64,000 bases of DNA, taken from the NCBI GenBank assembly GCA_012845835.1, contig JABAKD010000027.1, forward strand, positions 10,872,790 through 10,936,789, written 5' to 3'. Shown here piece by piece: positions 22,211-31,438 of this stretch. How positions within the stretch are numbered: the stretch's first letter is position 1; each line of letters opens with the position of its first letter. Both the position numbers and the translations under genes were made by a program. The notes beneath the pieces were generated by a model. It searched no databases, had not been told where the DNA came from, and saw only the letters and a program-made list of their open reading frames with translations. Source of the stretch: Undaria pinnatifida (taxonomy: Eukaryota; Sar; Phaeophyceae; Laminariales; Alariaceae).

Positions 22211-22779
22211 CTGGGTTTGAATGTTGAGCCAGCTCCACCTCGGGAGGATAGGGCCCCATCCCCGTTCCAGAGGTCGTTCAACATCTTTAGAACGTCGACC
22301 AACTGTAGAAGAAAACCCAGCTTTCTCGGGTGGACACCGCCCCGCTCGGTGACGAAGCCCCGATCCTGTTGGCAAATCGCTGATAGATTCGAGCTCCACA
22401 ACGCTGTCCTAGGCGGATAGAGGCCCATTAACGGAGAGCATTTCCATCGAAAACGGGTAGGATGGGGTCTCATCCGCGATTCATGTACCCCTCGAATTTT
22501 TACAGCTCCAAAATCGAATGAACTATAACGATGACCTCTGGCGTCGACACCGCCCAGCACGGCGTGGAACCTCAACTCGGCCTTCTGTAATGGAGCGCCC
22601 AGGGACTGTTTTGAACCAAAATACCATATAAATATCAATATAACGAGTAATAAACCAAGCATGCGGGCAGAGTCCATCGGCACTGCTGCGCGCAGCAGCA
22701 AACAATAGGGCTTGAGCGTAAGGGTTAGAAGTGCTCGCACTCCGACCAATCCGTATATATATATATAGCGGGTGGTCAT
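22207..22779 (-). CDS. Hypothetical small membrane-anchored protein (uncertain)
   Basis: A minus frame of 190 codons begins with ATG at 22779. A second in-frame ATG near residue 35 would give a protein opening with the hydrophobic run MLGLLLVILIFIWYFG, typical of a signal anchor, followed by a basic, proline-containing soluble part of about 130 residues. I recognise no domain. The frame overlaps the degenerate F-type repeat, which argues for mobile-element or chance origin. No splice sites were needed to keep it open. If real, the product would be a type II or secreted small protein. It is separate from the retroelement that starts at 23161, on the other strand. Confidence 0.3.
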   Translation of the reverse strand: MTTRYIYIYGLVGVRALLTLTLKPYCLLLRAAVPMDSARMLGLLLVILIFIWYFGSKQSLGAPLQKAELRFHAVLGGVDARGHRYSSFDFGAVKIRGVHESRMRPHPTRFRWKCSPLMGLYPPRTALWSSNLSAICQQDRGFVTERGGVHPRKLGFLLQLVDVLKMLNDLWNGDGALSSRGGAGSTFKPS

Positions 22780-23160
22780 GTTAGCTGTTGCGGTAACCAG
22801 ATTTGCTATGCGGCAACTTGCTTTTGGTTCGCGACTCGGATCTTTGCCGGCGCAGCCGGGTGGACGCTGGCAACGGCAAAATTGATCAAAGAATGTAGTG
22901 GCTAGTTGAATTGTGGCTAGCTGAGTTGTTAGAATAGTTTTGAATAAAATACAGAGAAGCCTTAGCTGTAAGTACGGCCGATGGGTGGCTGAAACTAAAC
23001 TTCACCCGCTACGTCATCAGTCATGTTATAAAAAATGAACGAACGGCCGGTGTATCACGCAGCTCGCATATATGAGTATCGACACTGAAATATTTATTTT
23101 ATCACACTCACAGATTAAGACGTGTGGAGACGAACTGTTGAAAATGACGAATTTGATTAA
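22780..23160. other. Spacer with a repeat A fragment
   Basis: A minus fragment of repeat A is visible at about 23040-23115 (the complement of GTATCACGCAGCTCGCA and CACTCACAG). No gene is seen. Confidence 0.5.
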
Positions 23161-23455
23161 GTAAGAATGTTGGAACAGTCTGGAGTTTGGCGGAACGAAG
23201 AGGACATATCGAAGAACCGGGTAGTAGGGGTATGTTGTTTCAGGGAAAGGAATGACGGGGGGAAATAATAGGACTGCAGTGCAGCAACAAGGTAGCACAG
23301 CAGCACAGCAGCAGCGAGTATCTGATACAACAACCGGTAAAGGTAGAAGGAAGTAGCACCCACGCAGCAGCGACAGCACCAGCGGTAGAAGTAGAGAAAA
23401 TATAGACGGTAAGAGCAAAGGGGTCTATAGAGGCGGCACGGGGCGACACCAATCG
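23161..23455 (+). repeat. Retroelement left terminal repeat A1
   Basis: This starts GTAAGAATGTTGGAACAG and runs through a CAGCAG microsatellite, a CAACCGGTAAAGGTAGAAGG block, CGCAGCAGCGACAGC and CGGCACGGGGCGACA. It matches 30401-30712 over its whole length, and A2 is longer mainly because of extra CAG units. It probably holds the promoter, but no clear TATA box stands out. Confidence 0.85.
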
Positions 23456-23499
23456 CAACCTGGGACCAGCCGCAGTCGTGGATGGAAGGATGGAAGGGA

Positions 23500-25680
23500 G
23501 GTGTACGAGGACATGCCATCCTCACAGGAACGGGAGGTAGGCTTCCAGGCGAACCTCAGAAAGCGGCGGAAGGAGCTGGAAGAGACGGAACGCATGAATA
23601 TAGAAGGGTTGAAAAGAAGGGAAAATGCAATTGGAGCGAAGGGGAGCGTCGATGAGGTGCGGGCGCTACGGTTGCAGGTTAAACAGACAGCAGGCTCCCA
23701 GAATGAGGGTAACGGTGAGAACCATTCCTGAAGAATTATGTAAGGAGAGAGACGGGGGTGAAAATAGGAGGGCGGAAGAGCGTAGAAAGCAATGTTTGAG
23801 AGTGAGAACGAAAATGAGACTTGTAGAAGGATGCGCGCGAGAAAAGCGAGTAAGGACATGGCCGACGAAATGGATGAATATGCAAGCAACCCACAACAGC
23901 AGCAACAGCACAAGGAGCCGCGGCGGCATGACATGCACCACCAGCCAGATGAACGGAGAACGATGGGCCACTCCCGCGAACGCAGGGGGGGTTCATATGA
24001 CATTCAGGCCTGGAGCGGAGGGGAAGAACGAGTTAAATATTACTCTCCAGGCATGCAGTTGAACGACGGAGCCAAAGCCAAGAGATCGAGAGATGGCAAG
24101 CAGGAGGCAGGGGCCTGCAAAATATATCCCACGGCTGAGAACGGCTACTGGATGGCCATTTTGTCTGATTGCTGGTCGCTCATTGGCCGGAGATCGTACA
24201 TAAAGAAACCGTTATCTGGGGACGATAGGGTTCATTCTCAGAATCATAATCCATTCACATATATGCAACTCCGACAACCCGGGAACAAACACGGATATCA
24301 CCAGGATTGATACCTCCCCGCACAGTGTTGGAATCTCCAATGCCGCCGAATGGCCGATTTCTAATCATCTGGGGCAGATGAGACGGGAAAACCGGGAAGG
24401 GTGGGAACGAAGGGTGGAGGTCCGATCACGGAACTTACAGCCGAGGGCGGTTATTGGGGGAATGGGAGGGGAGGGTGGAACAAGCAGGGTGGGTATAGGG
24501 AGGGAAGGCAAAACGCCAGGACCTTAATAGGACAGCAGAGTAAGGCTGGTAATTTAGTGGGAAAAGGGTAGAGGCGCATAGACTGGGCAACAAGCCGAAG
24601 ACGGCTGCTAAGGGACGACGAGATGAAGGGCCAGCGGTGGGCGAGGATGAGAGGACAAGAAAGCGGCACCGGGGTGGGATGGACGAGAAAGGTTGGGAGG
24701 GAAGGGTGGAAGTAGGGAGGAAGGGGGGCGGACAGCGACACAGGGCCTAGCAGCTACTTCAGGGAGCGGGAAACATCATCATGGGCGCAGGTGATGGACA
24801 TGGGGATGATCATGTGGGGGGTAATCAGGGAAGACGGTGGGGCGGTTCCGTGAAGGAACGGGCGAGTCATCGCTGTGCATTGAGCGGTGTTTTAGGAACA
24901 GGAAAGGAGAAGGGGACCTGATGCCTTTTTCCGACCTGGAAATGACCACGTATTCGAGGACAGAGAAGTCAGGGAAGGGTCGGAGTAATGGGGGGACAGC
25001 TTTGCGAGGCAGGGTGGAGGCCACGTTGGGTGTAAATTTGTACATTACGAAGCTCGCGACGGACGTGCCCACGAACATGGGACAGGAAGCGCTGAAACAG
25101 ATGGAGAATCAATGGGGGAACTGTTCCACGGCATAAACGAGGGGTTGAACCACTTTTTCCTGACGAACAGGTAGAGTCAGATCATTTCAGGATGAGCTCG
25201 TGGCGGGTTGAAATATTGACCTAGCGGAGTTAGGGGAAGAAGTGCGGACGCAAGCGCTGAGGCTGACGAGGAGGGGGAAAATGTGGTCGAAGGCGGAAAG
25301 GCCGGGCCCCTACCAGTCCCGGAGTTTTAGGCAACGCGAGCGTGGCTGGACGTCGCGCCGCTATAAATGAAGGGGGGGGGGGGGGTGGAGGGCAGAGGGA
25401 GAGAGAAGAGGGAGGGGGGGGGTGGGTCCGAAGAGGGCACTGGCGGGGGAAAGGGGAGGGGTAACATAAAGGTGAGGAAAGGAGGATGGGGGGTCAGCAG
25501 GGAGTGTTACTTCTTCAAGAACGGCGGGATATGTCCGTACATGGAGAAGTGGGGGGATTGCGAGTTCGAACACGGGGGCGAGAAGGGACGAAAACACGAT
25601 CGAGGGGAGGGGGAGGGGGGGGGAGGGGTGGGAAGGGGGTAGCCCCGGGGGAGGAGGAGGGGGGGGGGTAGAAAAAGAGC
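23500..25680 (+). pseudogene. gag-like region with CCCH-type zinc finger, broken
   Basis: Position between A1 and the reverse transcriptase, together with its composition, suggests the structural (gag) gene. It opens with charged helical text (QANLRKRRKELEETERM near 23547) and continues through glutamine-rich and basic segments in changing frames (about 23792-24100, 24837-25136). At 25504-25573 there is a Cys-x8-Cys-x8-Cys-x3-His motif (ECYFFKNGGICPYMEKWGDC, then EFEH), probably a nucleic-acid-binding finger. The usual C-x8-C-x5-C-x3-H spacing is extended. Several frame changes and stops, plus the repeat F copy at 24150-24372, show it is not functional. The gag assignment is inference from position; the zinc motif is direct. 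Confidence 0.55.
24150..24372 (+). repeat. Dispersed repeat F, second copy, within gag
   Basis: Matches 22010-22210 (CTCCGACAACCCGGGAACAA, TTGATACCTCCCCGCACAG). It interrupts the gag-like region, so it is either an insertion or element sequence duplicated outside the left end. Confidence 0.7.
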
Positions 25681-26119
25681 AGGAAGAACGAATGAAGGTA
25701 CGGGCCCAGCCAGATCGCAGGGCCAGCCACGGACGAGCGGGGATCGGTGGACGAATGCAAGCACAGCGAGGGTCACCGTGCGGACCAGAAAAGCTGCGAG
25801 AACAGCATCACGGGGGGGGCGACGCCGGGGTCAGTCAGATTCATCAACTCAGGTGATGAAAAATGGGGTTCGAGGGGGGGTGGGTAGGGGGGAAAGACCA
25901 AAAGTGAACAGGAACAGAAGGGGGGGTAGTAGGGAAGGGAAAGCAGGAGACAATAGGTTACGAAGTTGAAAAAAAAAACTCGAGGAAAAGGGCGCGCGGG
26001 CGAAAAGGGGAAAGGAGTGTACGATTCAGGAGCAGTACAGGACGAGGAAGGAAGAGCTAGTGGCATTGGGGCGGAAAGGCTGTGAGCCTAAGCGGAAAAT
26101 GGGTGAGCAGAGCGACATC
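25681..26119 (+). other. Purine-rich spacer inside the retroelement
   Basis: Long G runs with AG-rich text. Arg/Gly-rich plus frames have no recognisable motif and probably belong to the decayed gag end. Confidence 0.5.
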
Positions 26120-26715
26120 AGCCAGGCCGCCGGCTAAACAAAGCAGGGGGTGCGCGGTGAAAGGGCCGTGCAAAGGGGGGGGGGGTGTACGGCAACTAGA
26201 CCGTACACGACCCGGTCGAACGAAACCGCGGCAACGGGGCCACGCAAAGAAAGGGGGGCGGGGAGGAAGGGAACAGGGCCGTGGAGAGCGACCGCGGCCA
26301 GGACGCGGGCTAAACAAAACTGGGCGTTCGCGGCCAAGGGGCCGCGCAACGGGGGGGGAGGGGGGGGGGGTGTACGGCAACGAGACCGTACACGATCTGG
26401 CCGGGGGGAAGCAGGGTAACGGGGCCACGCAAAGAAAAAGGGTGGGGAGATGGTGCGGCAACGTATCCGTACACGATCTTGTCTGTGGGGAACGCGGCTA
26501 CGGGGTCGCTCGAAGAAAGGAGGAGGGGCGCGGGCGTCGATGAGGACGTACACGATCCAGGGGGGGGGGGGGGGGGGGCAACGCGGCAACGGGAACGCGC
26601 AAAGAGGGGGGGGGGGGGGGGGCGGCAACGGAACCGTACAAAACCAGGCGGGGGGTGGGCGCGGTGATGGGGCTGCGCAAAGAGAAAGAGGGGGAGCGGG
26701 CGACAACGGGGCCGC
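26120..26715 (+). repeat. About 80-bp minisatellite inside the retroelement
   Basis: The word CGTACACGAT recurs near 26202, 26388, 26470 and 26548, with a decayed version (CGTACAAAAC) near 26635. Each is followed by a GGCAACGGGGCC-CGCAAAGA block and a G run of variable length. Three of the four visible spacings are close to 80 bp. The plus frame therefore shows repeating text (TVHDLAGGKQGNGATQRKR). It sits just before the reverse transcriptase. Confidence 0.8.
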
Positions 26716-27420
26716 ACACGCTCAAAATCCGGGAGATGGTGTACGGGAACCATATCAGCGCCAAGAAACAGGTGGCCCAGGTGTTGGAGAGCGCAGTGGA
26801 AAATGTCAAGAAAGAGGGAGCGATCGTAATGCCGGTGAGAGTAGCGCGGAGAGTGCGAGGTTTGGGGATTAATCCAGTGAGGGTGGTGGAGGAAGAGGAG
26901 AAGAGCAAGATAGTCCATGATTCGACGTTCAGCAGCGAACCGGTGAACGGGGAGGCGAGGGGCGGCCGGTTAACGAGACGATGTACTGGGACCAGATTCC
27001 AGAATTCCACCGGGAGGGTATGATGCACCGAACTATTGAGGGGGTTCTGGAGCTGCGGGACACATTCGGGATCGGTAGAAGGGTCCTGATATAGAGCATG
27101 TACGTGAGGAGCGCTTCTCGGCAGATGGCAGTGACCCCAGAAGGAGCAGCAAACTTTGGGTACGTGCTGAGAGAGTATTTGCTTATCTACTTGCGGTTGC
27201 AGTTCGGATGGAAGGGGAGGCCAGGGTGGTGGGGAGTGATCGCTAGCGCGATCCAGCAAACACAGCGGCAGACGACAAAGGCATCAGGGACGGTCCTAGC
27301 CGCCGGAAAGGAGGCCATCGCGCATGTCCAAGTCACGGGGAATACGGGCGTACTGGTACAGCCGCTGCCGCAGCGCTGTATTGTCGAGAAAGTGGCGTGC
27401 GGCGGCATCTGCCACTGAAC
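26716..27420 (+). pseudogene. Reverse transcriptase (YR retroelement), inactivated
   Basis: Polymerase of the retroelement, which would copy its RNA. In frame near 26840-26925 the text VARRVRGLGINPVRVVEEEE is followed by KIVHDSTFS, matching the fingers of this family (a K-x-HD-TF motif). After a frame change and an in-frame stop, 27100-27250 reads MYVRSASRQMAVTPEGAANF and LRLQFGWKGRPGWWG, corresponding to motif A and the following block. The motif A aspartate expected before VRSA-RQ appears as tyrosine. After VEKVACGG the sequence jumps to text that normally lies far downstream, so the YxDD catalytic loop and thumb are deleted. Residue expectations come from family knowledge; the frames and stop are read directly. 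Confidence 0.75.
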
Positions 27421-29120
27421 AAGCTGGATCTGAGTAGGCAGGCGATAACGCGGGGAGGGGGGGGGCTGGGGAAGAGACAAGAATGCAGGGGCAGGGAGGG
27501 TGCTGTATCTGACGGAAGAGTTAATGGCAGACGTAGAGTGGTGGAGATTGTGCCTGACGGAGGGTTTGGCGGGGAGAGAATTGGAGTTGTCGGCGCCGTT
27601 CTTCGGGGTCGTGACACAGCCTTACAGAAGGGCCCGTGTTTCCGACACATCATTCGAGGTGGTACGGGGGCAATGCATGGAGGCGGGTAGTTTTGTCTGG
27701 ACACAAGAAAACAAAGTAACAGACGAAGCGATGTTTATTGTGTCTGATATGTGGAATGAAGCGTGTCTGTCGAGGAATCAAGATCCCAGCGGATTGTAGG
27801 GGGCAAAGTAAACGAGCCTCCCAAGACCTGTCTTGGCTACAGCTCCACGCGTGCATGCTAGCAAGGGCAAGCCGAACGCAAGCGAGTTGGGGCTCTTGCA
27901 TATGACGTGGGCAGACATGAGGTAGTCCCTGGATTGGCGGCCAAGCGTGGCATTTGAGTATTTGGACACACGATCAACCCCGATGTCAAGAGAAACCCCA
28001 GTGTTCGAGGAAACTGGATCTCAACTTGCTGGACTATTCTTGCCACTCGGACGTCGGGCGACGGGATCATCTGGCTGGACCTGCAAAGCGCTGCGTGTAG
28101 TATATACGTCGTGAGGTGTGGTTAGGCATGGTTGGGCGTGGTTAGAGATGTGGAAGCTTCAAAAATTGAAAAAAAATGAAATGGTCGTCTTGAGTCTTAA
28201 GGCCTGTCTGCCCGCGGCAGCAAGAACGTATCACGAGACGGTCAGTCAAGCGAAAAATCACCAGCGGTCAAAGGGTTTTCAACGATCGGTTTATATAGAT
28301 TTGAGTTTGATTAGTTTGATCGGAGGAGTCGAATGGTACGGTACCATTCGGAGGCTTAGTCACCCGAGACAACTGTAGGCGGTAATAGTTAAGAACCCGG
28401 CGGGAACCGTTTTCTTTTTAGAGAGACGGTATGTTTGTGGGCGAGATACATAGGAGTTGGCAGGATGCTGCGATGGGTTTATTTGGACAAAGGGTTCACA
28501 CGCCTTTCTCCGATGACCCTCAAACCGATAATGACAACGCAGTTCTAAAGATAAAGGGGGTGTATTGGAGGTATAGCTTGGCTGAGGAGTGGAGAGCGAG
28601 GACGATTAGGTGTAGGAGGGAGAAGCACGTGAACGCGCCACCCATCGATGTCCTGGAGCTGCTCGGGATGGTGATGACGGCATTCGTGATGATCGTGATC
28701 AGGAGGGATAGGCCAGGGAGGATGGGAGAGGCAGTGTTGATAAGGGGGGATAGCTCGTCGGGGGTTCAGTGGGTGAAGAATTGCAAGGGGGGAAAGGGGG
28801 AAGTGCGATCGGGAGATATGATGAGAATGTTAGAGGTGTTCGAGCGGATAGGGGGGTGGTGCTTCCAGGCAAAATACGTGGCGGGGGGTGGTTAACGGGT
28901 TAGCAGATGGGTTGACGAGGTGTAAGGAAGACGAAATCTAATTGAGGCTGACCGAAGAATGCCCCGGCGTCCCGTGGTAGGCCTAGAAGCTTGGAGCGGA
29001 AGAAGTGGTAATGTGTTTGAAGATTTTGCGCGCGGCTACGGACTTGGGCGAGTTGCGAAGTCGAACCGAAAACGTTTGCGCAAGGTTGGAGAATGTAGGC
29101 GAGTTGGAGGATGATGAGGA
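27420..29120 (+). pseudogene. RNase H domain (YR retroelement), split by an insertion
   Basis: The domain that would remove the RNA strand of the hybrid. The first half is read at 27500-27687 (LTEELMADVEWWRLCLTEGL, then SAPFFGVVTQPY and SFEVVRGQCMEAG). The second half resumes at about 28560 with GVYWRYSLAEEW, then VLELLGMVMTAFVM, VLIRGDSSSGVQWV (the aspartate of the second catalytic block) and GGWCFQAKYVAGG. The tail near 29010-29100 reads MCLKILRAATDLGELRSR in another frame. The two halves join cleanly if 27688-28560 is removed, and that stretch is repeat D. Stops and frame changes elsewhere confirm it is dead. Confidence 0.75.
27688..28560 (+). mobile_element. Repeat D inserted in the retroelement RNase H
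   Basis: About 870 bp separate two halves of one RNase H domain. The inserted text matches 57620-58260: AAAGTAACAGACGAAGC, GCAAGCGAGTT-GGGCTCTTGC, CTCAACTTGCTGGACTAT and TCGTCTGGCTG-type blocks, in the same order. A 10-bp palindrome with a one-base centre (CGAATGGTAC-G-GTACCATTCG) lies at 28330-28350. No transposase or terminal inverted repeats are evident, so its class is unknown. Confidence 0.7.
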
Positions 29121-29129
29121 GCAAAAAGG

Positions 29130-30160
29130 AACTGGTTGGAGAAAGAGCTTGACGAGTGGCAGTTGGCGGAGGAGCTGACAGAGTTTGTGGCCTACTGCTG
29201 CTCGGAAACGAATAATAAGGAGGCGACCGTGGCCGGGAAGTTGATGACGGTTTACATTTTTCACGAGCGGTGGGCGGGGCTGTCTCTGCCGCTGCAGCAG
29301 TTCAGGGATCAGGCGGTGTAGTAAGGAATCAAAGAAGGCACATGCAGGGCGAAACCCCAGTCACGGGAAAGGAGGCCGCTGACCCTAACCCTAAGATGAT
29401 CAGAGTAATGGAAGAGAGTATCGGTGAGGGGGGGTAGTGGGGAAGGTCGTGTGGATCGGGCTGGCCTTGACGTATCGGCTGTTGTTGAGAAACTCGGAAG
29501 TGTTCGCAAAAGAAGTAGGGAAGGTGCACGATGTCTACTGTTCGAGGAGGAGATATGTGGTTCTCTTCGAGAAATGTGTGCAGCTGGGAACGAGAAAGGG
29601 GGAGGCGGCGGATATGGTAGAGAACCGTTTCAAGGGGGGAAAACGAAATCAGGGGGAAAAATGGTGCGGTAGCCGTGAGAACAAAAGGAACCGGGGGGGT
29701 TGGGGGAGGGCCGGAAGGGAACGTAGTGGACATGATGGTGGAGCCGGTGGGCTACTAGAGAAGATGGTTCCGAGGGGGGAGAATGCCCCGGTGATGACAT
29801 ACAGGAGCGGGGGAAGGTGGAGGGTATCGACGAAGGGGCAAGCGACGGTTTGCGTAAGAAGCGGGCTGGAAAGAGTGGGAACTAAATGGAGGGAGCGAGG
29901 GAAGGGAGCTGTGGGAGAGCTGGGTCCAGATGAATTGGAGCTACACTCGGGATGGATAATGGGAGCGACAAGGCTGGCGGAGATGGGAGCACAACCGTGG
30001 GTGATCCTGAGAGAAGGAAGGCGGACGTCGCAGACATTGACGGTGTGCGTGAGATTGAATATGGAAGACCTCCTTTGGGGGTCAAGGATATTGGTGGCGA
30101 GGCCAGTAGTGCCTAGCGGACAGCAGGGGCAAGGGACGAGATGGGCGGGCAAGGGGTAGA
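29130..30160 (+). pseudogene. Tyrosine recombinase (integrase) of the retroelement, inactivated
   Basis: The enzyme that would integrate the circular DNA copy. The N-terminal part is at 29136-29320 (LAEELTEFVAYCCSETNNKE, GKLMTVYIFHERWAGL). After stops the catalytic part runs open at 29437-30160 (VVWIGLALTYRLLLRNSEVF, which includes the first conserved arginine). The C-terminal box reads LHSGWIMGATRLAEMG...WVILREGRR...LTVCVRLNMED. The family pattern is H-x-x-R followed by a tyrosine nucleophile in a VYVR context. Here the arginine is tryptophan and the tyrosine is cysteine, each one base away. Both catalytic residues are therefore lost. Identification by pattern is strong; exact boundaries are approximate. 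Confidence 0.8.
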
Positions 30161-30204
30161 ATAGGGAGGCACAGCCATAGAACGCGGCTTCCTACTGGGC
30201 TGCT

Positions 30205-30395
30205 GGTTGTTGAGGTTATCTGTCGGAGTAGAGGGCAGGTCAGCCGCGTACAATGGCAGGGAAAGGGAGCGGGGGAGGAGGGAGGGGGCAGGGGAAACGG
30301 GACGAGGGAGAGCCGTCAGTTTCCACTAACCATCGCTGCTCCGCGGAGAACGTAACGATATTAATGAACACGCATATTTTGGTGAAGAGGAGACC
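30205..30395 (+). repeat. Retroelement repeat B1
   Basis: GGTTGTTGAGGTTATCTGTC starts a 191-bp block repeated at 30879-31070. It shares GGGCAGGTCAGC-GCGTACA, GAGCCGTCAGTTTCCA, GCGGAGAACG and CACGCAT-TTTT, and ends directly where A2 begins. Confidence 0.85.
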
Positions 30396-30400
30396 AGAAC

Positions 30401-30712
30401 GTAAGAATGTCGGAACATCGTGGAGTTTATCGGAACGAAAGAAATATATCGGAGAAACGGGTAGTTGGGAGTGGGTGGTTCCAGGGAAAATAATGATGGG
30501 GAAAAAAAGGAGAACCGTAGCAGCAACAATGTAGCACAGCAGCAGCACAGCAGCAGCACAGCAGCAGCGAGTACCACATATAACAACCGGTAGAGGTAGA
30601 AGGGTATAGCGCCCACGCAGCAGCGACAGCAACAGCGTTAGCGGCAGGGAGAAAATCGACGGTAGGAGCATAGGGGGGTAGAGAAGCGGCACGGGGAGAC
30701 ATCAATGGTAAT
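30401..30712 (+). repeat. Retroelement repeat A2
   Basis: Direct copy of A1, beginning GTAAGAATGTCGGAACATCG, with an expanded CAGCAGCA run and the CAACCGGTAGAGGTAGAAGG block. It lies between the two B copies. Confidence 0.85.
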
Positions 30713-30878
30713 CGCCCACCCACCCGCCCACCCACCCTCCCGGTTTCTTCACGATCAGGAGGGCTAAAGCGGAGGGGAGGGGGGCGAGATGAGTAGGGAA
30801 AGGAAGGGCAGGGGTGAATTCCTTCATCTTCTGGTGTTTGCGTATCGGGTTCCTTCGGGGGGGAGGGGGGGGACTTTT
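30713..30878 (+). other. Spacer between A2 and B2
   Basis: A CCCACC-rich then G-rich stretch without a counterpart at the left end. It may be a later insertion or diverged repeat sequence. Confidence 0.5.
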
Positions 30879-31070
30879 GGTTGTTGAGGTTATCTATCGA
30901 AGTAAAGGGCAGGTCAGCGGCGTACAGCAGCCGGGAGAGGGAGTGGGGGAGGGGGACGGGGGGCAAGGGAAATGGGACGAGAAAGAGCCGTCAGTTTCCA
31001 ACCCTCCCCCATCCCTCGCGGAGAACGCCATGGTATTATTGATCACGCATGTTTTCGTGTAGAGGAAACC
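30879..31070 (+). repeat. Retroelement repeat B2 (right end)
   Basis: Copy of B1 with matching start (GGTTGTTGAGGTTATC) and matching end (AGAGGAAACC against AGAGGAGACC). Its end is taken as the right end of the element. Confidence 0.85.
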
Positions 31071-31438
31071 AAATTCTTCCTTATACCAGGAAGGTTTTTC
31101 ATTCTTGGCAGGATCAACAGTGACCCAGCCATAAAAAAAAAGAAGAAAATAACAGCAAACTGGAGAGGAGGCCTGGATCGATTGCTTGAAAGAGTCTGGC
31201 GCGTGGAGCTAGAATTCTCGATATTATTATTCGCCCTCACAGCTGACGTGTTCATAAGGATCCAAGCCCGGCATTTGCGCAGTTGTATTTTCACACGTCA
31301 TTACGTCCTTCCACCCTTGCGTACTCCAAAGAAGAACCGAACATACAAACAGCCGCTCTCCACCAAGGAAAGAATTGTGGACGAGCTTAAGCAGTGGCCC
31401 CCGTGCAGACCGCTGGACGTTGTCCCGTCTAGCTAGGA
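31071..31438. other. Junction between the two retroelements
   Basis: Contains an A run at 31134-31144. The plus frame ending at 31434 (KERIVDELKQWPPCRPLDV) may be the degraded approach to the LINE reverse transcriptase. No endonuclease domain is recognised, so the LINE is probably 5'-truncated. Confidence 0.45.

Larger units (their letters stand above)
23161..31070 (+). mobile_element. Tyrosine-recombinase retroelement with split direct repeats, degraded
   Basis: Within about 7.9 kb the plus strand carries, in order, a gag-like region with a zinc finger, reverse transcriptase, RNase H and a tyrosine recombinase. The left repeat A1 (23161-23455) recurs at the right as A2 (30401-30712). A2 is flanked by two copies of a 191-192-bp block, B1 (30205-30395) and B2 (30879-31070). 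A1-genes-B1-A2-B2 is the split-direct-repeat arrangement known for PAT/Ngaro-like elements of the DIRS order. The whole element is strikingly purine-rich on the coding strand. It is broken by frameshifts, a deletion through the polymerase active site, point losses in the recombinase, and an insertion of repeat D. The ends are defined only by repeat alignment, since such elements make no target duplication. Confidence 0.8.

Noticed and set aside
26134-27259. Long minus-strand proline-rich frames (up to about 250 codons)
   Set aside because: They are complements of G runs and the minisatellite. The plus strand carries the reverse transcriptase text.
23161-30712. Interpretation of A1 and A2 as ordinary long terminal repeats of an LTR retrotransposon
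   Set aside because: The integrase is a tyrosine recombinase, there is no DDE integrase or protease, and the extra B1/B2 pair does not fit LTR structure.
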